Assembly (NCBI GenBank): GCA_015039365.1
Contig: WION01000611.1
Location: forward strand, 1-28,557
From: Amanita rubescens
Taxonomy: Eukaryota > Basidiomycota > Agaricomycetes > Agaricales > Amanitaceae
Length of the DNA stretch: 28,557 nucleotides
Direction: 5' to 3'
Position numbers and translations under genes: made by a program. The notes below the pieces were generated by a model, which saw only the letters and a program-made list of their open reading frames with translations, ran no database searches and had not been told where the DNA came from. Positions 21,784 to 28,557 of the stretch are shown here, piece after piece (the stretch's first letter is position 1; each line of letters starts with the position of its first letter).

Positions 21784-22413
21784 ATGCTCCCGCACAAAGG
21801 AACCTACGAAATTGTCAACGTTGCCACAGGGTTATACTTCGACCTGAAGGCCTTCAGCATTGCGCCGGACACCAATATTATCGGATACCCTGGAAACGGG
21901 GGCGCTAACCAGAAGGTGAAACAGTTTATGGTCCGCATACAAGCATATATTGATACTTGGTTTGCAGTGGGTCCTCGAAAGGGGAGAAGGCAACATCATT
22001 ACTTTGCACAGCCTTTTATCTCAAGAAGCGGGCGTCAACGACAAGGGTCATGTTCCTGTTCGTTTAGTCTGACTGTCAATATTCGTGAGCTAAGCCATTG
22101 TTACACAGGGAAGCGAAGTTGTTGTTCGTCCTCGACGTGAACGATACGAACTTATTGAGGAACGGACTGGATTGTACAGGTAAGTGAGGACAGTAAACTT
22201 CGCTATTGTGAATTGAATGTGATGCTCTATAGGATTAAAGTTATCGGCGAAAACTTGTTTATGAGGCTCGAGCGCGGCGTTCCTCTTACCCCGGTATGCT
22301 ATTTCTGTTCAACAATTATGAACCGATAGTCATAAAAGTTGCACCAGGTCACGGTCGATTTCAATGGACGGGGCAATGACGTCTGGAGGTTCGACAAGGA
22401 ACCTGTAATTTAG
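21784..22413 (+). CDS. Ricin-B-type lectin C, 142 aa, five exons
   Basis: Exons 21784-21915, 21968-22066, 22109-22179, 22233-22293 and 22348-22413; phases 0, 0, 2, 0, all GT-AG, open throughout. Asp20 of Y-F-D-L, the Q-x-W across intron 1, and N-D-V-W-R-F in exon 5 are kept. The loop after Asp20 is K-A-F-S-I-A-P-D, bulkier than in the other copies, and G-N-G-G precedes A-N-Q-K where the others have (K/R)-T-G-G. The exon 4 end differs from A and B (E-R-G-V-P-L against A-S-R-E-P-R). No signal peptide is seen. Confidence 0.85.
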
Positions 22414-22724
22414 TTCCTTTGTGTTACTTCAAGTTGTCGTGCTGTTGTGTTCTAAACATGACGAAATGTGAATCAAAATTGTTGCAGACTAGAGTGCGAG
22501 GTAGTTTAGAGCTAAACTCTCATTCATACACACGTCCTCTATTGTTCAGATATCAGAAGCATGAAGCCTCGGACAACCACTTGTGCGGCGCTAGACCGTT
22601 CCGTGTTCCGTAGGACAATTTTTCTCTTCACCCACAAGCGTCGTTATCGCTATAAGTATTCTGAGTTATTGCCACACTGACGACAAGCTTCAAGAGACAC
22701 ATTTATCCTTGCCTTCTTTCATGG

Positions 22725-22964
22725 GTGAATGCAGACGAACAATGTCTGCGGCGCTTCTACTACCATGTGTCAACGCCTCGCCTCGACCTCGCTGATATGA
22801 CGGCAGTCCACCGCATATCCGTGTATTTTGGTTGTACCGCTACCGAAACTTTTGCCGCAGCATCACTGGTCCGCGATTTGGTGGCGGCAATGAGAATGAT
22901 GCCAGGCACGAGGGTAATCGACGAGTCGCCATCGTCTAATTCTGAGAAATTTCACGTCCTCTAG
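22725..22964 (+). CDS. Hypothetical 79-codon frame
   Basis: An ATG-to-TAG frame between unit C and the minisatellite. It contains R-F-Y-Y-H-V, an A-V-H-R-I-S-V-Y-F-G-C segment and L-V-R-D-L-V-A-A-M-R-M-M, which looks like real protein. It ends exactly at the short repeat shared with 10363. The 5' side may have been cut by the unit C boundary. No family is recognised. Confidence 0.3.
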   Translation: MNADEQCLRRFYYHVSTPRLDLADMTAVHRISVYFGCTATETFAAASLVRDLVAAMRMMPGTRVIDESPSSNSEKFHVL

Positions 22965-22992
22965 TGAGGCTGCAAACACCGCCAAACATTGA
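22963..22992 (+). repeat. Short repeat shared with 10363-10394
   Basis: Second copy of the 'caaacaccgccaaacatt' segment. It overlaps the stop of the preceding frame and lies immediately before the minisatellite. Confidence 0.6.
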
Positions 22993-22999
22993 ACTCGGC

Positions 23000-23565
23000 G
23001 GCAGAAGGGGTGGGTAACGGAGACCATGGAGTTTCTGGTGTAAGAAAACCACGGGCAAAGGGGTGGCGAATGGTCCTAAAAAATATAGGTTTGCTGGTGT
23101 AAGGAAACCGCGGGCGGAAGTATGGAGGGCAGTCCTCAAAAACCATGTAGGTGTTGGTGTAAGAAAACCGTGGGCGGGGCCATGGGAACGGTTCTCGAAA
23201 ACTACAAGTGTGGTGTAAGAAAACCACAGGCGGGGGGTGGGGAACGGTTCTAAAAAACTATGGGTCTGCTGGTGTAAGAATACCGCAGGAGACGGCGTGA
23301 GGAACGGTTGTCAAAGACCGTGGTGTTGGTGTAAGAAAACCGTGGGCAAGGGCTGGGGAATATTTTCAAAAACCACGTGGGTGCTGGCATAAGAAAACCG
23401 CGGACGAGGGTGTGGGGAACGGTTCTCAAAGACCATAGCGGTACCAGTGTAAGAATACCGCAGGTGAGGGGGTGGCGAACGATTAAAAAACCACGGAGGT
23501 GCTGGTGTAAGAATACCGCGGGCAGCAGCGTGACGAACGGTTCTAAAGAACCCTGGGGAATGCGA
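23000..23565. repeat. Minisatellite, nine copies of a ~58 bp unit
   Basis: The landmark 'taag(a/g)a' recurs at 23041, 23100, 23160, 23216, 23275, 23332, 23390, 23450 and 23508, giving spacings of 56-60 bp. Each unit has 'ggtgtaagaaaaccgcgggc', a G-rich run, 'ggggaacggttct' and 'aaaaaccatggg'. Units differ by substitutions and small indels. The plus strand is G-rich and A-rich with few C runs, giving marked strand asymmetry. The minus strand repeats a peptide of about 20 residues (P-R-F-S-Y-T, then M-V-F-E), broken where unit length is not a multiple of three. Confidence 0.9.
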
Positions 23566-23830
23566 ACCTGGGCGAGACAGCGAATGATAGGAGCAGATAT
23601 TCACCCTCTGTTGGTGGTGAGTGGAAACCATCAGCGATGGTGCTGATGAGCGTACCGTGAAAGGAGAGTAGTGCTGGTAAACCATGGGTAAAACAGGGAG
23701 CGATTAAGGAGAAAATATCAGCGTCCGTGCAACCAATGGTGCTGGGGAACCTACCGTGCAAGTTAAGGAAAACTACCAGTGGGACCGCGAGCAATAGTGC
23801 CAGAGAGCCCCCCAAGCGTGGGCGCGTTCA
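23566..23830. repeat. Degenerate tail of the minisatellite
   Basis: Looser, longer-period similarity continues. 'atggtgctgatgagcgtaccgtg' near 23638 resembles 'atggtgctggggaacctaccgtg' near 23736, about 98 bp later. The units share 'gtgctgg' and 'accatgg' pieces with the main array. Confidence 0.5.
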
Positions 23831-24640
23831 GCCGAGGATGGGCGACAGTGACTAGACGGTGCCGATGAATCACGGCAAAATGTTGTGTGCGCTCAGCTAA
23901 GTATGGTTTTAATATACCAGAGAACCCACCAATTGACGCTACATGAGTACCTGATGGCATCGATAACGGTACATCAGAACACGTCAGGGTCTGACCTCGT
24001 CCGCGCTGCTAGTAATAACTTACCCGATAATCGCCGCTCGTCGCACGTCCGTTTTTCGTTCGCATTCGTCGTGACAAGAGTCCGAGCAGGGTGAGCCTGA
24101 GCCCTGGGGCCTGACGGGTCATGGGAAGAAGGAATGGCGCATGCATGTGACACGCTACTAATTGTCTGCATCTCCCCTTCCTCACTATGTTCCCGTCCAT
24201 CCCCTACCATTCCAATCACTGTCACCATCACCAGCCATCGATACCAAATCACCGTCCTAGCCGTCGCTTGTGCATACTAGTATGAAATGACTGGCACAGG
24301 TTGGCATTCGTGTTCGTGCATTAAGTTCGTGGTCGTCCTTATCATTTATGTTTGAATGTTCGTGCTGGAACTCTGTTGCTGTAGAGCCTTTTTATAGCGG
24401 GATCAGAGTACTTCATGGCAATGAAGGCTGTCTGATCGCTTTCGGAACGCTTTCGGAACGTGTCCTTATGATGCTAGTGCCATCCAGAGACACGACGACA
24501 GACGGGGTGATGGGAGCTCATGTGAGACTACACCGTGAGTCTGTTGCCGTATAGCCTCGAGTCGAAGCATCACACCGTATCGAAGCTCCCTGATGAGGGG
24601 TTGTTTCAAGCGCGTCCCATGAGGTTCCATGGCCAGCACC
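23831..24640. other. No recognisable gene
   Basis: Frames are under 95 codons without recognisable motifs. A short direct duplication 'ctttcggaacg' occurs at about 24439-24460. The right end leads into the promoter of the secreted-protein gene. Confidence 0.45.
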
Positions 24641-24646
24641 CACCAG

Positions 24647-24653
24647 TATAAAA
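24647..24653 (+). promoter_or_regulatory. TATA box of the secreted-protein gene
   Basis: TATAAAA in the context 'ccagtataaaagtgcg', about 140 nt before the ATG at 24793. It is followed by a pyrimidine- and CA-rich leader typical of fungal 5' UTRs. Confidence 0.7.
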
Positions 24654-24792
24654 GTGCGCCAGATCCCCGCCAAACCTCAGAGCCGGTCTCTCTTGCCCAC
24701 ATCTTTGTTCGTTGCATCACAGTAAGCATTTCATTTCATTTTCAATTCCACTGCCAACCAACACTCAAATCGTTCACCCAGCACTTGCACTC

Positions 24793-25426
24793 ATGTTATT
24801 CTTGCACGCGTTACTTTTCTTCGTACTCGGCACCTCTGCCATGATAGTTCCTCTTCGTCCAGCGTGCTGGTCAGTCTTCCCGGCAAACACAGGCTGCAGG
24901 TACAAGTATGGATGAAATTGACGAAATTCTTTATCCTTCAAGCCAGGTGGACGTAATCTCGTCGTACTATGGACTTTGGCATCCACGAGATGTTAGTGAA
25001 TATGGCTCTTATAATGTCACTTCGTATGAACCTCATATGCCCTCATAGAAAATCGGGAATAAGCAGGTTCCGCTTGTGGCGGTGGTTGGCCACGGTGCAC
25101 ACCCACTAGTGGCAACAATCGATCATCCTTCTGTGAACCGTGCAAATGTATACAATGGGTACACCCCCTTTGTGCGTGTAAAGAATCAAAAGGAATATAA
25201 TGTCAGTGGTCTGCGCGATTTTTGAAAACCTTGGTATCTGATAGAGGTTCCATAGAAAATATTGGGCGAGAAGGCGCAAGCTCCTAAGTGGCCTAAAATC
25301 CCATCTAACGCCCATAAGGAGACAATATGGATCCATATGGATGAACATGGGCAATACAGGGTAGGGTCTCAGATGGAGTACGCGGCTGCGGACTACGGGA
25401 CTGCCCACGAGCAGCAGAATCATTAA
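24793..25426 (+). CDS. Small secreted protein, cysteine-free, four exons, about 158 aa
   Basis: The ATG begins a signal peptide (M-L-F-L-H-A-L-L-F-F-V-L-G-T-S-A, likely cut after T-S-A). Exons 24793-24846, 24893-24991, 25049-25201 and 25256-25426. Introns 2 and 3 (57 and 54 nt, GTTAGT and GTCAGT donors) remove three stops that otherwise interrupt one long frame. Intron 1 may instead be 24857-24899, giving one more residue. The mature part has an acidic start (M-D-E-I-D-E-I-L), then Y-Y-G-L-W-H-P-R-D and V-V-G-H-G-A-H-P-L-V-A-T-I-D-H-P. It ends with I-W-I-H-M-D-E-H-G-Q-Y-R-V-G-S and a His/Gln tail. It has no cysteine, unlike most fungal small secreted proteins, and is rich in His, Tyr and Val. 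I do not recognise the family. A TATA box and a clean gene structure argue that it is functional; an effector-like or cell-wall role is only a guess. Confidence 0.65.
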
Positions 25427-25689
25427 CCCGCGGGCGGTCACCGGCCACCTGCTGGTCAGGTGTCAGTTCGGGTATGGTATAGGCATCAGATGTATCATGA
25501 CGTTGCCGAATCCTTCATATCTAGTTAAGTCATTTACATATGTTGTCTGACACAATAAGCTGCGTAATCGAGCGATATACAAGGACATAGTTTGATGCCG
25601 GCCACTGTCACATCGAAGAAGCTGTTTGGAGAAATCGATATGGGGCGAGTAGGTGGGTCGTATAAGACGTGAACTTCCTCCCCCGATAG

Positions 25690-25929
25690 CAGTCGATGGA
25701 GCAGCATTTGATCAACTACCCCGCGTTCGCCGGCCGCGTGTTTAACATCACAAATCCATGCCTGAGTAGTACATCCTGGTTCCTCGTCAGGTGCGACGGA
25801 GCCCAGTTTCCCCGCCTCGCTTCCCTCACACTCGATTTGTTCGGGAACTTCAGCATTGGATCCACGCACAGACCCTGCCTTGGCGACTTTCTCTCTCAAC
25901 ATCCCTCTCTGACCTCCGCCTTTTATTGA
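25690..25929 (+). pseudogene. LRR/F-box-like fragment
   Basis: A 77-codon frame contains F-P-R-L-A-S-L-T-L-D-L-F and, 20 residues on, F-L-S-Q-H-P-S-L-T-S. This is the spacing seen in the leucine-rich repeats of agaric F-box-type proteins. Only about two repeats survive and no F-box is present. A 146-codon minus frame (25534-25974) overlaps it and is the main alternative. Confidence 0.35.
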
Positions 25930-25950
25930 ACTTCCGAGGCCGGTCCTTGC

Positions 25951-26210
25951 GTAATTAAGAATGTTTTCCAGCATTCATGGTTGGCTGCCATACCACAAAT
26001 CCAAGCAATTGCAGGCCTCGTCGCCGCGGTAGCAATTATACAATTTACATTCACGTTTCCGCCGCTTCTGTGGTTTGGGTACCAAGTTGTGAGCGATGCG
26101 ATGGTCAAAGACGGGGCATACAGTCCAGGAAACGGAAGCAAAGGACACGGGCGATGTTTGCGATTTCTGGTGCAGCAACGTCGTTAGTTGCACGTACTGC
26201 CCCCGTGTGA
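25951..26210 (+). pseudogene. Amino-acid transporter C-terminal relic (Aa_trans/AAAP-like)
   Basis: The frame from 25951 gives V-I-K-N-V-F-Q-H-S and I-P-Q-I-Q-A-I-A-G-L-V-A-A. A hydrophobic stretch follows (I-I-Q-F-T-F-T-F-P-P-L-L-W-F-G-Y), then V-V-S-D-A-M-V-K-D-G. This is a pattern I know from fungal Aa_trans-type amino-acid transporters. After P-G-N-G-S-K-G the frame shifts and jumps to M-F-A-I-S-G-A-A-T-S and a T-A-P-V stop, the usual C-terminal end. The final membrane segments between these points and everything upstream are missing. It is a broken fragment, not a working transporter. Confidence 0.65.
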
Positions 26211-26549
26211 TATGCATCTAATTTCAATCTTGTATTGTACAAAGCTATGGACGATGGTATCATTTGTATTTGAGTATGTCGCCCAGGTCTCCACGCGCCA
26301 AATAATCCCCGAACCACGGAACGGTTTTGGATATGAAGGTTTCAAGGACCCATCACTCCAGAATGGCACACGACGCTTGACCGATTCGGATGCAGTTGGG
26401 GAACTTAGTACATCGGAAAGGATGCGTTCTTCGGCTGGTCATTCCTTGTTGCCCCTAGTACGAATGAGGCATTTCGGCGCAAAGACATTTTTGGGACATT
26501 GAACGCACCATACTACATAGTAGTAAACTGCATCAGCAAATTGTCAACG
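26211..26549. other. Coding-like frames, no recognisable gene
   Basis: A plus frame at 26281-26502 and another at about 26415-26540 (D-A-F-F-G-W-S-F-L-V-A-P-S-T-N-E-A-F) look protein-like. They lie in different phases, with no family recognised and no clear intron. Unit D follows immediately. Confidence 0.35.
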
Positions 26550-27644
26550 CGCAACTACCACTAGCACGTCCACTGGCTTTCACTAATGCCCTGCATTGAC
26601 GACGTTGATTATATGCGCCCCGCGACCATAAACATTGTGTATTTGCTGCTCTGGCTAGTGGGACCGCCTTGCCTTATTTTTCGATTCAGCCACGAGCAGC
26701 GTGTGAAGGATACAAATCGTCCGTGGACGTCGACCGAGATGGACTCAGCTGGCAATTCGCGCTTGTCAACTTGTTCTTCAAGAAGCCAAACTTACCTCAT
26801 TCAAACCAATGCGTCCATTTTTCGTCTTCCTCCGTCGTTGACTCGAAATGAACCAACTTACCTTATTCGAATTGGATGCGTTGGTCTTCTTATTCCCGCC
26901 CTCGTTAACTCAGGTCTATCGTTATCAGATGTCAAACAATACCAGCGAAAGCAAGCGCTCACGTGGTATCTTTGAGGCTGGTGATCAGGTGCCAATCCAT
27001 CTCTGGATCCTACGTTCTTCACGGAGGCTAAAATGCGTTTGAAAGCCTAAGTCATAGAAGAAACAAAGGGAACGATTACCATCGCGTGATCATTTATTCG
27101 ACTTTCTAATTTTACGCACTTATACATAAGTGCCATAATTCCAGAAACATTCCCAGAAGTCACCCCTCCAGATGACCATTTTCGTCAGAATGAGCAATTC
27201 TTGATCATTTCATTTCATTTTTCCCATACGCAAAACACCGTTCATCGTGTGCCGCATAATCCCAGCGTAGGAACGCGGCGGATTGTCAAGCAGTCTAGAA
27301 CTACTTGAATTGTCTGTACGAAGATCACGGGGGAACGCATATTATTGTAAGTGCCATTACCACACCAAACATGCAGAAGCTGAATGCCTTTTTCGTACAT
27401 TCGCAGGAGTGTAGTTCTTCGATGGAACAACAGAAAAGCATGATGTATTAACGTACCCTTACGTCTCGAACATTTTGAAGCAGTGGGCTTCCACGGATTG
27501 ACAGAGAAGCACAATATGTGTGCGTGTCTAGACCATTGTGCATGTCAACCGTTGGACATTAGACGAAAAAAGTAACTAATTGAAAGGTTTGCACCAAGGA
27601 CATGGCCACGAATCATACGAAGGAACGTGTACCGTTCGTCAAGA

Positions 27645-27650
27645 TATAAG
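27645..27650 (+). promoter_or_regulatory. TATA box of lectin gene D
   Basis: TATAAG ('caagatataagagcgg'), 65 nt before the ATG at 27710. The base before the box is altered relative to the other copies. Confidence 0.7.
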
Positions 27651-27709
27651 AGCGGCCATCGCATCCCAACTCTCCTCAGTCAATACGACCTCAGCTCTGC
27701 ATAGCAATC

Positions 27710-28339
27710 ATGCTCCCGCACAACGGAACCTACGAAATTGTCAACGTTGACACAGGGTCATACTTCGACCTGAAGGGCGGCAGCGCTGCGCCGGACACCA
27801 ATATTATCGGATACCCAAGAACTGGAGGTATTAACCAGAAGGTGATGCAGTTTATGGGTCCGCATACAAACACATATTGATACTTAGTTTACAGTGGGTC
27901 CTGGAAAGGGAAGGCAACCTCATTACCTTGTACAGCCTTTTATCTCAAGGGGGTGTCACTGTCAAGGCCCATGTTCCTGTCCGTTTAGTCTGACTGTCAA
28001 TATTCGTGAGCTAAGTCATTGTCACACAGGGAAGCGAAGTTGTTATTCGTCCTCGACGTGAACAGTTTGAACTTATTGAAGAACGAACTGGATTGTACAG
28101 GTAAGTCAGGACAGTGAACTTCGCTATTGTGAAATGAATGCGATGCTCTATAGGATTAAAGTTATCGGCGAAAACTTGTTTATGAGGCTCGAGAACGGCG
28201 CTCCTCTTACTCCGGTATGCTATTTCCGTCCAGAAATTATGAATCGATAGTCATAAAATTGCACCAGGTCACGATCAATTTCAATGGACTGGCCAATGAC
28301 GTCTGGAGGTTCGACAGGGGAACCTGTCCGGTAATTTAG
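27710..28339 (+). CDS. Ricin-B-type lectin D, 142 aa, five exons
   Basis: Exons 27710-27841, 27895-27987, 28030-28100, 28154-28214 and 28268-28339; GT-AG throughout, same phases, no stop. Asp20, the Q-x-W across intron 1 and N-D-V-W-R-F are kept. Exon 2 is two codons shorter than in A and C, through compensating deletions that keep the frame. Exon 5 is two codons longer, giving a T-C-P-V-I end. The loop after Asp20 is K-G-G-S-A-A-P-D, and G-G-I-N-Q-K replaces G-G-A-N-Q-K. In-frame indels in both places suggest selection to keep the protein. No signal peptide is seen. Confidence 0.85.
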
Positions 28340-28466
28340 TTGCTTCGTGTAGTAACTTCAAGTTGTTGTGTTGTTGTGTTACTAAACATGACGAAATGTG
28401 AATCAAATTTGTTGCAGACTAGAGTGCGAGGGAGTGAGCTAAATTCTCGTTCATGCATACCTCACA

Positions 28467-28557
28467 GATATTCCGATTGAGCACTTAGCCTGTCATTGTT
28501 TCTCGGGGAATCTCAAAAAGCTCGCCTTGGCGTAACCTGACGAAACTTAACCTTCAT
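28467..28557. other. Window end, no feature
   Basis: Short sequence after unit D with no frame or repeat seen. Confidence 0.4.

Larger units (their letters stand above)
20668..22706 (+). repeat. Lectin duplication unit C
   Basis: Third direct copy, closest to unit D. C and D share about 50 bp more at the left end ('gcacg-ccactggcttt') than A and B do. At the right end C continues to 'gacacatttatcc', past the point where D stops. Confidence 0.85.
26550..28466 (+). repeat. Lectin duplication unit D
   Basis: Fourth direct copy, paired with C. It starts with 'actagcacgtccactggcttt' and continues through the shared upstream DNA and the gene. Its 3' part is shorter: homology ends soon after 'gttgcagactagagtgcgag' near 28440-28466, and the remaining ~90 bp to the window end is unrelated. 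Confidence 0.85.

Noticed and set aside
23000..23565. Regularly spaced repeats that could suggest a CRISPR array
   Set aside because: The whole ~58 bp unit repeats with no unique spacers, in a eukaryotic setting. It is a minisatellite.
25534..25974. A 146-codon minus-strand open frame with an ATG
   Set aside because: It lies antisense to the LRR-like frame and reaches the transporter relic, and its product has no recognisable motif. I kept it only as an alternative reading.

Overview
This window looks like accessory, duplication-rich nuclear DNA of an agaricomycete fungus (Basidiomycota). The evidence is the many 41-80 nt GT-AG introns, a four-gene ricin-B-type (beta-trefoil) lectin family, a DUF6699 domain, a cysteine-free small secreted protein, and decayed copies of host genes (mitochondrial DNA polymerase gamma, an amino-acid transporter). 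No tRNA, rRNA, CRISPR array or intact transposon was found. All family assignments come from reading motifs by eye.

Layout. 1-5.7 kb is mostly non-coding or decayed. It holds three copies of a short dispersed repeat (about 1.14, 1.41 and 3.57 kb); the last runs in frame into a DUF6699 domain ending at 4569. 5.7-7.0 kb (minus) is a relic of the polymerase gamma gene, followed by unrecognised coding-like frames to 8.6 kb. 9.34-9.8 kb is an inverted, truncated copy of the lectin-unit promoter. From 10.4 kb to the end, four direct copies (A-D) of a roughly 1.9-2.2 kb lectin unit alternate with unrelated DNA: A 10.44-12.63, B 16.66-18.72, C 20.67-22.71, D 26.55-28.47 kb. Each unit has about 1.1 kb of shared upstream DNA, a TATAAG box about 60-65 nt before the ATG, and an apparently intact five-exon gene for a 141-142 residue lectin without a signal peptide.

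Between units: A-B holds a second, plus-strand polymerase gamma relic (13.98-14.9 kb) and a frame-shifted Pro/Ser-rich gene (16.5-15.5 kb, minus). B-C holds a minus-strand gene (20.57-19.20 kb) that can be modelled with seven exons and resembles fungal PD-(D/E)XK-nuclease-like proteins. C-D holds a nine-copy ~58 bp minisatellite (23.0-23.57 kb), an intact four-exon secreted-protein gene with its own TATA box (24.65-25.43 kb), an LRR-like fragment and a decayed amino-acid transporter C-terminus (25.95-26.21 kb).

How it fits together: the lectins are probably cytosolic carbohydrate-binding proteins, in fungi often linked to defence against grazers. Their tandem amplification, with loop variation next to the predicted sugar site, suggests a young, diversifying cluster in a region that also collects broken gene copies. 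The most interesting intact, unrecognised item is the cysteine-free secreted protein at 24793-25426.
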